NCBI GenBank assembly: GCA_013180625.2
Contig: SNVD02009882.1
Span: forward strand, 357,470-421,469
Source: Boswellia sacra
Lineage: Eukaryota > Streptophyta > Magnoliopsida > Sapindales > Burseraceae
Direction of reading: 5' to 3'
DNA length: 64,000 nt
Shown: piece after piece, positions 46,997 through 60,100 of the stretch
Numbering within the stretch: the first letter of the stretch is position 1
How the letters are laid out: every line of letters starts with the position of its first letter
Program-made: the position numbers and the translations under genes
Notes under the pieces: model-generated
Told to the model about the DNA's origin: nothing
Database searches by the model: none
The model's input: only the letters and a program-made list of their open reading frames with translations

Positions 46997-47890
46997 TTTA
47001 TACATGTGCGTCCAACAACTTTCCTTATTGCCTTTGGTTTTCTTCTCCTGGAGGAACGAATTTTTTTGGGAAGAAAACATTATTAAGAGAGTTAGGAATT
47101 GGACAGAGATCAATAAATATACTTCCTATACATTGAGGATTAATAGTGTAATGTCCTGATGTAATTTGACTTATGTCCTAAATTGAATTCCAAGTAAAAT
47201 AGGACAATGTCAATACTCGTAACTTATTGAAACTATCCAAACTAAAGGTACTTGTATTTTAGGCAACAAAGTAAGACAATAATTATTCTCATACTGAGAA
47301 AGCGTTTAAATAAGTCTTTCTCATAAGATGCCAATACATATTATTCACGTGTAATCCATGCACACGTGAACCCAATAAAATCTTATTTTATTTTAAGCTT
47401 CAAATATAATAATAAATTATATTTTTTTTAAATTATTAAAATACACTAATGTACTCCATCTTTCTTTTGAGCTAAAAGTCCTGTCCTGACCTTTTTTAAT
47501 TTAATCTAATTCTGAAAGTAACTGAATTAAAATGTTTCAATTAAATATACTCTATATCCTAATGTTTATATAAATATATATTAGTGAATTTCATTGTGGC
47601 GCAAACAAAATTTAATTTTGTCATAACTTTACCACGAGCCCTTGCGCCCAACATTTTCAATTTGTTCTTTTTCTTTTTCCTAGGTTTTATACTTTCTAAT
47701 GTTTTGGTCCATATCTAACCTTCTAAAAAGAGACCGGAAGGCAAAGCCTTTAGCAGCTTAATAATTCAGAAAAAATCTTTCAACATTAGCTGGCTAGGAC
47801 TATAAAGCTTGAAAGTTACTGCAACAAATCCTATTTCACCTCCTACACAACCTTATAATCATGCTACATTTTGCTTCTCAACTTGCAACA
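46997..47890. other. Upstream flank of the SCPL pseudogene
   Basis: No gene. From about 47370 the sequence aligns with 31460-31980 upstream of the intact SCPL gene, including the CTATAAAG box. Confidence 0.6.
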
Positions 47891-50800
47891 ATGGCAAGAC
47901 CATAAGCAAAATGTTTCAGAATGTGTAATTTCCAAATGTTGCTTCCACTGCTTCTGGCTTTCTCTACCATTGCTTCTGCGGCAATTGTTGTCAAATATCT
48001 TCCTGATTTTGATGGTGAACTTCCCTTCTATCTCAAAATCGGGTAAGCCAAGCTAACAAGCTAGCCAATGCATTGTGCTAATGATGTTCAAAGTTATAAT
48101 TTGTTGCAGATGCTTCATTAATTTATTTGAATGGTTTTGTTTTTGTTCTTACTTTTTAGATATATTGGTGTTAGTAAATCCAATGAGAGTCAGCTCTTCT
48201 GCTATTTTGTCAAGTCACAGAGGAGTCCTACTTATGATGGCTCACTGGCCGCCCTGGTTGCTCTGGTCTCTTGGCATTCTTCTACGAAAGTGGTGAGTTG
48301 AGGTCATTACTTTTCCATTTATGTTTTTGTTTGTTCTGGAAGTGTTTTTTAAAAATGTTTTTGTTTATTAGTAGTAATTAACTTCAACAAGTGTATCGTT
48401 GTTTAAATCAACAATTATTTTGTTTATTAATGACAGAATGTTCATAATTTTGTTTGGAAAAGGAAATATATTTATTACGTATGAAGCTTCCCTACCCCAC
48501 CCCCACCCCCACCCCCACCGCCCCGCCCCCGTCCCCCCACCCCCCCAAAAAAAAAAGCAACCAGTGCTTTCCCGACCCACAAAAAGTTATTATATATGTA
48601 TTTCAACTAAATACTAAAACGGAAAAAGGAAAACACTTTTCTTGCTAATAGTATCAAAAATGCTTCTAAATGCATCTTAAGTGTATTTAAATTAAATAGT
48701 TAGTAATAACCAATTTGGCAAGCATTATATAGTACTGTTTCATTCTTTAATTAATTAAAATAACAAAATGGGATTCCCTTTGACCTTCTAATATTCTAAA
48801 CGCTTTATTTTTTTATTTATTTCTCTTCTCATTCTTTTTGCAGGTCCAGCGCAGTTTTGATTATGGTTATTACAATGGAAGTTTTTTTTATTATGGTTAT
48901 TACAATGGATGTTCAACATCACTGCATTTAAACCAATATGCACGGACAAAGGTTCGATTCCAAACAATTTGAGATCAATTATGTGACCTTTTAGAACACA
49001 TATAACCACTAGCAGTACTGTTTCCTCTTTATGCTTCATTCATTAAAGTGATGTATTTATTTATTTGTTTCTCTCCAGGGCCTAAACATCATCTATTTAG
49101 GTGCACCAGTTGGCGCCGGCGTCTCTTACTCAATAACCCAAGAATATTAGTATGTTAATGACACCAAATCCGCAGCTCAAACCTATGAGTTCTTCAGAAA
49201 GTGTGTGAAAACCTTTTCACATTGAGATTAAATAGAATTTTCTTAAAATATTTCAATCACTATTAATTGTTGGAGTGGCTGATTGAGCAATTTAGTTTTT
49301 AACAAATCAACTCTTCATTGGTAGAATCTTATTCTGGCAGAACTGTTCCCATGATAGTTCAACATGTACTTGTGGTAATTAAATTAATTATTTATGTTCC
49401 TACTAACCATCAAACCAAGTCTTTTGCCATTTTTTTGGAAATTTCAAATTTGATTAATTAGTTCTTGGGTTGCTTGCACGAAACCAAATGGGATGGGAGC
49501 CAATGATGAACCTCAAGGTAATTTTCATGTTTTTTTTTGTTTTCTTTTTTTTTTTTTGTTTTCATTTGTTTTTTGATGATCTTTATATAATATATGAATG
49601 TACAGATGACAGCATATACTTGTTCATATGAGAAGCTCTGACTTTTAGGTGGGTATCGTTCTAAATTTAGATTCTCTAAAATGTTGACAGGGATACATTC
49701 TTGGAAATCCAGACAGATGATTTTGTTGATTCAAATTCACTAGTACCAACTGCTCATATATTAACACTCATATCAAATGAACTCTATGAGGTGTAAATAA
49801 TCTCTATCTAATCATATGACTACTCTTCTTAATTTTAATTTCTTCGAAATAGAACAAAAAATTCAATATATTTTTTATCACAGCATCCTCTTTTCTTGTG
49901 CTGAATTTCCAGGATGCAAAAGAGTGCTGTGGAGGAGATTATGTTAACATTAATGCAAGCAACACAAAGTGTGTAACAGCCATCATTGAATACGAGGAGG
50001 TTAGTGCTAAGTTACCATTTGACCTAAGAGTTATAAACACGAGATCACTTAGTCTACTTGATATTGATTTGCCACTAACGAGTATGCACAACCATTTTAT
50101 TTTGCCGATGGTTCTTGAAATAAATATCATGAACATTTTGGAACCCAACTGCCAAGTTGCCAAGCCAAGAAAAGGTCTTAAAGGAAGAAGAACAGTTGAA
50201 GAAATGGAATCTGATGAAACTCATCTTGAAGAAATTAAAAATGGCGGCACATGTTGGTGTTGGGTAATCTTGGCTCTCCTTCACATATTTTACTCCATTT
50301 GCAGGAGTAATTAAATTTTATCCGGATGACTGACCACAGCCACTCTACTTTGTTTCAGGATTATAATCATGTGCTATCTGGAATTTGGGCTAATAATAGA
50401 GCCGTCCGAGATAATCTTTATGTCAGAAATGTGTGTGTATCCTACTAGTAACTTATCGATCCTCTTTCATGTTTCTTTTTTTTTTTTTTTTAATTGTCTA
50501 AATCTCCCTAACATATATGCTTCATACACATTACTGTTATAGATAATTGGAAGTATCTCGATGGTAATTAGATTCTTTTTTTTAATATATAAATTTAATG
50601 AGGTGAATCTTCTTTTATGTACTTAGATGAGTACGTAATAGCAAAGTAATACCAGACGCTGCATAGTGATCATATATTACATTGCGATGGAAATTTAATT
50701 TTTTTATGTGAAACAAAAAACAATTGGAGGGTGGAAGGAGCGCAATGCCACAATGGCCTATACCAAGACTGTATCAAGTTCGGTTCTTTATCATAAAAAT

Positions 50801-51584
50801 CTCACTAAGACAAGCCTGCGAGCTCTGGTATACAAAGTAACACCATGATTTTCTGTAACTCTTTTGTCTTTTCTATTGAATAAATTTATCCTAATAGTCT
50901 TGTTTATTTGCAATTGATGTAATGACAGCACCAAAGGATCAACAAAAACTAAACTACTAAGCTTCTAATTCTAGTATAATTTAACTACTCTTTCTCAATC
51001 ACTTTTGATTCCATTCTTGAAACTCTTGCAGTGGCGATCACGATTTCCCTGTTCCATTGATTGGAACACAAAATTGGATTCATTTGCTTAATTTGACCAT
51101 CAATCAATAATTGCGGCCATGGTTCGTCGATGGACAAGTTGCCAAGTATGTTCAATTAATTTTATAAATACATTAACAAAAAAATTAAGATCTTCTCCTA
51201 AGATGAATTAGTGGTTCAAAAAGCTCATCACACATGGTTAGTTTTATATAAATGTTGTTCATTATATTTTTAGGATTTTAATCACTATGTAATCCATCTC
51301 GTGCAGATACACAAAGAAGTTCATGACTTTACTTTGATACACAATACTGTAAAGCTTGGAAGAATCTTTTTTTTTTTTCTTTCTGAGATCGTAAGAATAT
51401 GATATAACTTAGAGTTTTTATTTGTATTTAGTTTCTAAAAATTGTTTTCATACAACAAACCAAATCAATAACATTTATAATTTTTTGTTTCTCGTTGTAA
51501 GCTGCTGGTCATATTGCTCGGAAGTACAAACCAAAGGAATGTTATAAAAGGATTGATCAGTTCTTTGACTATTAACCAATGTGA
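47891..51584 (+). pseudogene. SCPL pseudogene, paralogue of the intact gene
   Basis: Exons and introns align along their length with the gene at 31983-35649. Lesions: codon 5 is TAA (ATG GCA AGA CCA TAA), although a downstream in-frame ATG could bypass it; a 13-bp deletion in exon 2 (48236) removes codons before WLTGGPG and shifts the frame; exon 3 carries an insertion that repeats TTATGGTTATTACAATGGA; exon 4 ends a codon run with TAG (49148); exon 5 has deletions that destroy the GDSYSG nucleophile block (49321-49340); the exon 6 acceptor AG is now AC (49479). The triad His codon (GGTCAT at 51507) and GATCACGAT block (51036) remain. No functional enzyme can be made. The upstream and downstream flanks are also duplicated. 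Confidence 0.94.
48494..48549. repeat. C-rich CCCCCA microsatellite in intron 2 of the SCPL pseudogene
   Basis: CCCACCCCCACCCCCACC-type run ending in a short A-tract; absent from the matching intron of the intact gene, so it arose after the duplication. Confidence 0.85.
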
Positions 51585-51839
51585 TGAATGATTAATTTTT
51601 AGCTTAAGAATTTATTATCAAACTTTGTATTAGCAAAAATTTTAGTTGATAATTTCTTAATTAAGGCATAAATAAGATCTCTATTCACAAAACTTAAAGA
51701 GGAAATTTATGTCATTATTGCTTATTCAAACCTCAAAGCAGCTAATAGAGTTGAGTTAAAGTTTTTCTATAATTAAGGTATTGCAAATTACTCTTTACCT
51801 GAAAAACCAAATTAATCCAAATCGAAATTTATGCCATAA

Positions 51840-53310
51840 CCAAAAGATTAAGTGTCTAAGAATCGACAATGGAGAAGAGTACATCTCATCAAAGTTTAAA
51901 GGAGTTATATAGTAAGCATAGCATAGTAAGACATCTAATGGCTCCAAGAACTCCACAACAAAATGAAGTGGCTGAAAGGATGAATCGTACGCTCATGGAT
52001 CGTGCTAGAAGCATGTTGAGTTATGCTGGGCTGGAACAATGTTTTTGGGTAGAGGCTATACACATTGTGTGTTACTTGGTAAATCATTCTCCAGTACTAC
52101 ATTAGAATTACAATATTTCTAAAGAGATATGATCTAAAAAATTGGTCAATTATTCACTCCTTCGTATATTTGATTATGATGCTTATGGTTGGACTCCTTA
52201 CGAGTACAGGACTAAACTGGATCTAAGATGCAGAACGTGTGTTTTTCTTGGTTTTGTAATTGTGAGACCTTACTACCCACAAGGTTATTATTAGCCAAAA
52301 CATTGTTTTTAATGAAGATTCAATGTAAAAGAAAGAGCAACTAAACTTACAAACAATGGAGATAGTAAAATTTGAAACTTCACATGAAGTTCAAATGACC
52401 AACAAGTTGATGAAGTAGTTGAAGGCAATGATAATGACGATGACCCTGACTTATAAGAGGATGAAACTCAAGGAAATCAAAGTTGACCTGTTAGAGATCG
52501 AATACCCACAGTTCGACTCTAAGATTACGTCACTGCTTATGCTTGTATCATTAAAGACCATGAGTCTTGTTCATATCAAGAAGCCTATGAATCTAAAGAT
52601 GTTACTCAAGGGAGAGCGGCTATGGAAGAGGAGATGAAGGCTATACATAAGAAGAAAACATGGAAATTAGTTCAATTACCCATAACGAGAAAGGCTATTG
52701 GTTGTAAATGGGTTTACAAGCTTAAGAAAGATGCTAATGGGAATATTAAAAGATATAAAGCTCGGTTAGTGGTAAAAGGATTTTTTCTCCAGTTGTTCGT
52801 TTAAGTACTTTTCATACTTTGTTGAGTTGGGTAGATACACTTAATTTAGAACTTGATAGTTATATGTCAAAATAGTACTTGCATGGGAATCTTGAAGAAA
52901 AGATTTGTATGACTCAACCTGAAAGCTTTTTTGAACAAAACAAAAAGAATCTGATTTGTAGGTTAAGCAATTCACTATACAGTTTAAATCAGGTGCCAAA
53001 AGTGTTGGTATAAGCAATTTGATTCTTTTATTATGAGCTAAGGATTTTGAAGATGTGAAGTCTATCATTGAGCCTACTTCTATAGTCAATGTAATGGTGA
53101 CTTCGTGATCTTGTTAGTATTTGTGGATGATATGTTAGTTGCTAGTACCAATTCAAATGTTATTGCAACTTGAAAGCTCATTTCGCTACGGAGTTTGAAA
53201 TAAAAGATTTAGGACCTAGTAGTAGCATTCTTAGGATAACAATATTTAAAGACGAAAAGAGCAATAAAGTTTGGATTATTCAGAGAAGTTATTCTCTTTT
53301 TGTTTTAAGA
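51840..53310 (+). pseudogene. Ty1/copia pol fragment (integrase to reverse transcriptase)
   Basis: Read with frame changes: RIDNGEEY and TPQQNEVAERMNRTLMDRAR (51855-52010, integrase core), WVEAIHIVCYLVN, then after a spacer MKAIHKKKTWKLV and GCKWVYKLKKDANGNIKRYK (52635-52760), and the reverse transcriptase palm FVDDMLVA (about 53118-53140). An EFEIKDLG block follows (53186-53210). Frameshifts and stops occur between blocks (TAG at 52102-52104 and others). No LTRs could be assigned. It lies in the downstream flank of the SCPL pseudogene, right after the shared hAT remnant. Confidence 0.88.
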
Positions 53311-54071
53311 GGGTTATTAAAGTGGTGTGCGGACTCATGCTTGGTGATAGGGACCATCACTTTGATAAAATCTCTATTGGATGAAATGCATGCTCTCTTT
53401 GCTTTCTATTCCTTGTTTTTGTTATGTATAATATAATAGTTGTTTTCGTTGTGTTTTTCTTTTTATCATGATTTCATGTTTTAGAATACTATTTTTTTGT
53501 TTTAATTATGCCATGATTGGGTGTTAATATGCATGTTCAGGTTTTGCTATGTTTTCATCATTTTATTAGTACTTTCTTCATTTTATGATTTACACTTTAA
53601 ATTCTTTTATTAGCTTGCTTTGATGCCTTAAATCGCTTATTTTGTTTACTTTCATATTGCTTATTTGTTACTTGTTCGGAGATGCTCTTTACTTGTTTTC
53701 CTTCACTTTTACAAACCTTTATAAGATTGATGTAATCCTCTACCCATTTTCTCATCTTTGATCAGGAATTGTAACTCTATTCTCCACACTTCTTTGAATG
53801 ATTATAATTGTTTTGAGATTGTATCACTTCACATGTTTAAACAGATAAAAATTGGATAATGTATGGCTAAAACAAACCAACCTAATTGGACTAAAAAAAC
53901 AAATAAGCCATTCTAATTTGTTATACTCTAGTAGAGGTCGGATTTATATCTGGATAGGTCTAATACTAGTACCTAACCTCCTGAACCCATCTATGAAGGG
54001 ATAAGGGTAGTTTAAGTCCTGAAATAATGGATTAGGACTTTACCATCCATAACCAGGCTTCGATACCAATT
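53310..54071. other. No gene; possible copia leader at the right end
   Basis: T-rich sequence. GCTTCGATACCAATT (54058-54071) on the minus strand reads AATTGGTATCGAAGC, a tRNA-Met-like primer site next to the LTR that follows. Confidence 0.5.
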
Positions 54072-54773
54072 TGTTGTGAAGAAGAGCGGCACACATACTC
54101 ACAAGTAGCTTATTATGAAATTTATCTAGGAGATTAAACACACTCTCAAGCAAAAAATAAAGTAAGAACATAAGGACATAAGAATTTATACTGGTTCAGA
54201 CAATAATATGTGATCCTACGTCTAGTTGCTAATGATGATCAATCTACTATGATAAAAACAAAGAGATAAAAGAGTGTTTATAAGGACAACTAGAAGAGAT
54301 TTAGCCTCTCGCACTCTAAGAAGGCTTCCAATCTTTCTAAAGCCTAACCCTCATTATTTTCTCTCTTTTTAGCTCTCTTCTAACACTGAAAAACACGTCC
54401 CCTTTTTATAGTCCAAGGCTTATAAGCCATTTACTTATGTAACAAGAAATCCTATTTTAACTAAAAAAAAGTTTCGCGCTCCTACGCAACATTACTCTCG
54501 TGGCTGCGCGAAAACTCTCGCCAGAAAATCCGCAAACCCAAAATTCGCATCGCTGTGCCAAATGATCTGTGCCGTTGCACCAATTCTACGTCGCTGCTCC
54601 AAATGATCCCCACCACTATGCCAACTTTCTGTTTTCACATGTCTGATACTGCATCTAATGCAGATTTTAGTTCACCTGCGCCATTTTTCTACCTGTACTA
54701 CACAAGTTAAGCCACAGACTTCACAATATGTAAAAGCCCACTTGAATTAGGAAACAAGCCAGAACTCCCAACA
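54072..54773 (-). repeat. Ty1/copia-type LTR, flanked by internal sequence on both sides
   Basis: TGTTGTGAAG...CCCAACA, 702 bp. On the minus strand it is preceded by the purine tract AAGGTAGAGAT (in 54774-54786) and followed by TTGGTATCGAAGC. Having a primer site on one side and a purine tract on the other is not the arrangement of a solo LTR; it suggests two elements joined through a shared LTR, or a recombined tandem. Confidence 0.65.
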
Positions 54774-55275
54774 ATCTCTACCTTAGTGAGTACTCCATCT
54801 AAATGACAAACATGATGAAAAACACATTCACAATCATTGCATCTATTCAATAATGTAGTCATGAAGACTTCACCAAAAGTTGTTTCTTGGGAATCACTAC
54901 TTTTCTATTATATATATAAACCTATTTGAATTAGAGAACAAGCCAGAAATCCCAATAATATCTACCTTAAGTATTTTGTCTATAAACATGGTGAAAAACA
55001 CCTTCATAATTATTGTATCTATTTAGTAATGCAATCATGAAGACTTCACCAAAAGATTTTTTGTTAACATCACTACTTTTTCTATTATAAATATGTAAAA
55101 GCCTACTTGAATTAGGAAACAAACCAGAATTCCCAATAATCTCCACCTTGGTGAGTATTCCATCTAAGCGACAAACATAATGAAAAACACATTCACAATT
55201 ATTGCATCTATTCAATAGTGCAATCACGAAAACTTCACCAAAAGTTATTTCTTGAGAATTACTCTACCTACAACT
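54731..55275. repeat. About 180-bp tandem array, three units, across an LTR/interior edge
   Basis: Units start near 54731, 54917 and 55096 (TAAAAGCCYACTTGAATTAG). Each holds about 43 bp of LTR end, the purine tract (on the minus strand) and about 135 bp of interior with GAAGACTTCACCAAAAG. The second unit is the most diverged. Confidence 0.82.
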
Positions 55276-55611
55276 TAAAACTATTGTAATCCATTTTTTT
55301 TGTATATACTCAATCTTGGAAAATAAAAATCATCTTCTCATAATTCATAACTTGAAGCTCTAATACTACTTGTAAGGAACCAGGTGTTCAACCTAAAAAA
55401 CTAGTCTTTTGGGTAAAGAGGCTAATCCTCTTTTTAACCGAAAACCTCTATCTATAACTATTCAATGTGGGACTTCATAGGAACCTGTAGATAACATTTG
55501 TCATCTCTAAATGTCATTGTTCTCAAAATTACTTAATGTTTTGAATTCAACATAAAATAATTATCCCATCTATACGACTAATTATCATTCACACTTTAAT
55601 TACTTTCAAGA
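55275..55611. other. Spacer; possible degenerate primer site
   Basis: GAAGCTCTAATACTACTTGT (near 55354) is an eroded inverted GGTATCAGAGC-type site. Otherwise nothing seen. Confidence 0.4.
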
Positions 55612-56188
55612 AAACAATTACATGCTATCTGAGATATGGGTAAATGACAGAAGTGTCCGAGAAGCTCTTAATGTTAGAGAGGTATTTACACAATATTGTT
55701 GTTCCCTTGCTAATAATCATAGGCATTTATTAAAAAGATTCTCGGTCTCACACATGGATATAAACTTTAATCATATAATGATTAGATTAGATGTTAATTA
55801 CCACTTAATTTTAAGAATTATATAAAATAGAACACAATTGGAGTGTGGAAGAGCAATACCAACTTAGCCTATGCAAAGACTGTACGAAATACTGTTGGAT
55901 TTCATCAAAATCTCACCAAGACAAGCCTTCAAACTCTTATATTCAGGTCACACCTCCAACAAAGTAATTAGTTTCTTCCATCTTATTTCAATACTAGTTT
56001 AAATTTCATATAAATAGTATACTATTTAATCTCCTCCATTTTTATTGTTTCTATTGTTAAAATTTTTCAGTGCGACCACAATTTAGTTTTTCCATATGTT
56101 GGAACTCAGAATTGGATTGATTTTCTTAATTTGAGCATCAATCAATACTAGCAAGCGCAGTTCATCAACCATTAAGTTGCTGGATAAG
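55612..56188 (+). pseudogene. SCPL relic, three 3' exons only
   Basis: Three exon-like blocks in family order: YMLSEIWVNDRSVREALNVR (to 55681, then GT), NTIGVWK followed by LAYAKTV and NLTKTSLQTLIYS (55831-55946), and CDHNLVFPYVGTQNW with NLSINQY (56071-56188). These correspond to exons 10-12 of the intact gene. The SGDHD block has become CDHN, so the catalytic Asp region is altered. In-frame TAG codons follow NQY, and the last donor is AT rather than GT. Everything upstream and the final exons are missing; a copia LTR begins at 56479. Confidence 0.9.
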
Positions 56189-56478
56189 TATATATAAATA
56201 TATATTATTTTTTCTCAACTTTTTTATGTATATAACTTTAGGTTTTAAGAGTAACATTTGATATACAATCATCTTATATAATCATTTTCATAGAATATGA
56301 TATGACATAACATTAATGGATGTCAAATCATCATTACAATCTTTTTCATTTATTACGAATGTTATCAGCTAATGAAATTATCATATTAAGTTATGTGAGG
56401 ATGATTTCATGTTTTATTTTATATATATTTGATTTCTAATAATCACTATGTAATTATTCAGTCTGCCTCTACAGATGC

Positions 56479-57050
56479 TGTTGTGACAGTCCACAAATCG
56501 TACAACCAAATTTCACCCAAGAATCAAACAATACCAAACATAATAGAGATATTAGCAACAACAAACAATAACAAGCAAAATTATAATCAAGAGACGACAC
56601 CAAGAATTATAGTGGTTCGACAAATTATGCCTACATCCACTTTGGAAGACTACAGAGAATTATTTTACTATGAAGAAAACAAGATTACAAGGTTTACAAT
56701 ACTCTTTTACGCCAAGAAACACTCTTTTCTTAGCCCTCACATTCCCCAAGAAAACCCTACAAGAGAATATTATGAACTCTCAAAAATAAACAAAAACAGT
56801 ACATTTATAGCTTCCAATCAATGTACAGTAACCACCTTTGGCACAGCAGCGCCAAGCACTTGGCGTAGGAGCGCCACATTTCTGCCTAAACACACTCATG
56901 TGTTCTTTATTTTGGCATAGTAGCACGGATCACCGGGTGCAGGAGCGCCAACTTTTTGTCATACCTGTGCAGGAGTGCATGTCACATGATGTAGAAGCAC
57001 AGATCCATGTTTGACACCAACTTCATGTGATTTGAGAGCCAATTCTAACA
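56479..57050 (-). repeat. 3' LTR (element sense) of the copia element
   Basis: 572 bp, TGTTGTGACAG to ATTCTAACA. Contains several GCGCCA motifs (56846-56985). The long open frame here (56429-56920) is fortuitous. Confidence 0.88.
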
Positions 57051-57133
57051 AATCTACACCTTGGATCTCAAGTCCTTCATCTCTATAGTACACTGCAGTC
57101 CCCTTCAACAGAACATCATCAGGGAACCCTATC

Positions 57134-60100
57134 CTAGACCTTTAACAGGTCTAGACAATATGAGAACTTACTCAACGGTACTACCTTCGTAGCTATGTCT
57201 GTTGGATTATCTTTCGTCAAAATCTTCTCCACTTTAATATGCCCTTTTGCTACAACATCACGAGCAAAATGCAACCTTACATCAATGTGCTTAGTACGTT
57301 CATGATAAATTTTATTCTTCATTAGATGTATAGCACTTTGACTATCACAAAATATAGTCATATACTCTTGTGAAACTCCAAGTTCAGCTACCAAACCCAT
57401 TAACCACAAAGCTTCCTTTATAGCTTCAGTAACAGCTATATATTCAGATTCCATAGTCAATAAAGCAACAACGGATTGCAACTAAGCTTTCCAACTAACA
57501 CATCCTTCACCTAATATGAACACATAGCCTATTTGAGACCTCCTTTTATCAAGATCCCCTGCATAATCTACATTAACAAAGCCTTCCAAAATAGTTCATT
57601 CTTGTTTCATTCGACCAAACATCAATCCTCTACTGATTGATCCTTTTAAGTATCTCAACAATCATTTTACTGCTTCCTAATGAACCTTGCCCAGATTTGC
57701 CATAAATCTGCTGACAACTGACATAGCATGCGCAATATCTGGACGAGTGCACACCATCAAGTACATGACACTTCCTATTACGTTTGGATACGAAATCCTG
57801 TCCATTAGAAATTTCTCCTCGCCTGTCTTGGGACACTAATCAAATGAAAGTCTAAAATGCACTGTCAATAGTACACTAACACTCTTTGCACCACCCATAT
57901 TAAATCGATGCAAAACTTGTTCAAGATAATTTTTTTGAGACAAGAAAAGTGTACCTTTGTTTCTATCTCTATAGATGTCCATCCCCAATATCCTCTTAGC
58001 CTACCCCAAGTCTTTCATGTCAAACTCAGTTTGCAGCAACTCCTTCAAGTCTTAAACTTTTGAGATTGTCTTACTGGCTATGAGCATATTATCAACATAC
58101 AAGAGCAAATAGACCATATCTAGACATGTATTCCCTCTATAGTAAACCAAACTATCATAGGAACTCCTCGAGAAACCCTTACTCATAATGAATGTATCAA
58201 CTACAAATACCATTGTCTCGGGTTTTGCTTCAAACCATACAACGATTTCTTCAACAAGCAAACACAATATTTTTTACTTGGAAATTCAAATCCCTCAGGT
58301 TGGCTCATATAAATCTTCTCTTCTAACTTACCATGCAAGAATGCAGTTCGACATCCATCTGCTCAAGCTCAAGATCAAAACATGTCACAAGTGATAGAAG
58401 AACCCTGATCGACGTGTTTTTCACCACTGGAGAAAAGGTCTCATTGTAATCAATCCCCTCACATTGTGTAAAATCCCTTAGCCACTAGCCTAGCCTTATA
58501 TCTAGCCTTCTCACCTTACAACCCTTCCTTGCATTTGAATACCCATTTACACCAAACAAGCTTTTGCTTTTTAGGCTTCTCTACAATCTCTCATGTCTTA
58601 TCCTTTATCAAGGAATTAATCTCCTCTATCAAGGAATTAATATTCTCTAACATTGCCTCTTTCCTGTGGACGAAATCATCATAACTCACGGCTTCAATGT
58701 ATGTAAGTAGCTCATTCCTATCAATCACAGTAGTTGTATTTAAGGCATAAGCCACAAAGTCAAAGTATATATACCTTATTGGAGGTCTAATCTACCTCCT
58801 CTCTCTATCCTTCGCCAGTCTATAATCTAGTTGTGGTAGTTGTTGTTGCTTAACCTCAAGTGCATCCTCAATATCTTGTTGATGAATAACACTTATAGGC
58901 TCCACCTCAAAACCAAAGTCTGCGACTTTGAACCAATTGCCTCAGGTTTATCTGTCCTATAAACTCTACTATGCTACACAGCTAATCCTGGAATTTCTTC
59001 CTCATTGAAGACAACATCTTCACTAATGATTGGTTTTGATACTCCCTGAGTTGTATACCACAATCGAAAGCCTTCTTTACCTTCAAGGTAGCTAACAAAG
59101 ATACATTTCAATGCTCTAAGCTCTAACTTCCCATCATTCACATGTGCATATGCTGTACAACCAAACACTCTCAAGTTGTCATAATTTGCTGGTCTGCCAC
59201 ACCACACCTCCTCGGGTGTTTTACAATCAATAGCTGTAGAAGAACTTCTATTTACAAGATAAGTTGCTGTACTCACAGCTTCTACCCAGAACTCTTTATC
59301 CAATCCTGCATTAGATAGCATGCACCTAATCATCTCAACCAAAGTCCTATTCATTCTCTCAACTAAGCCATTTTGTTAGGGGGTCAGCCTAACTATTTTA
59401 TGCCTTACAATCCTATGTTCTTTGAAATACGAATCAAACTCATGACTACAACTATTATTTGTCCTAAGTTTTTTTTTACACTTTTACCAGTCTGAGTTTT
59501 TACAAGCTTTTTCCACTATCTAAATTTGTCAAAAGCTTCACTCTTATGTTTCAACAAGTAAATCCAACTTTCATAGAATAATCATCAATCAAGGACAATA
59601 AATACATGTTACCACCATGAGACAGCTTGCTAGCTGGACCCCAGAGATCTGAATGCACATAGTCAAAAGTACCCTTTGTAGTATGAACACCCGTTGAAAA
59701 GCGTAGTCGACATTGCTTCCTAAAGACACAGTGCTCACAAAACTCAAGCTTACCCACTTGATCACCACCTAGTAGCCCTTGACTACTTAATTCTTTCAAC
59801 CTCTCTCACTGATATGACCAAGCCTTTGATGCCAAAGCTTGGTTTTATCCTTATCAGACGATATTTCTTCGACTGCTAGTTTACCAGTTATGACCTCCCT
59901 TGTAACACATACAAGCCATTATGAATCTTGGCTTTCATGACAACCAATGCTCCCTTTGTCACACCTAATACTCGAGATGATGTCTTGTACTCATATCCCG
60001 TTTTATCTAACGTGCCAAGGAAATTAGGTTCCTCTTTAATCCAAGAACATGCTTCACTTCCTTCACGATTTTAACAGTCCCATCAAACATTCTAAATTTG

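Noticed and set aside
56429..56920. 163-codon open frame
   Set aside because: It lies in the copia LTR, has no domain, and the matching LTR at 61152 does not keep it open.
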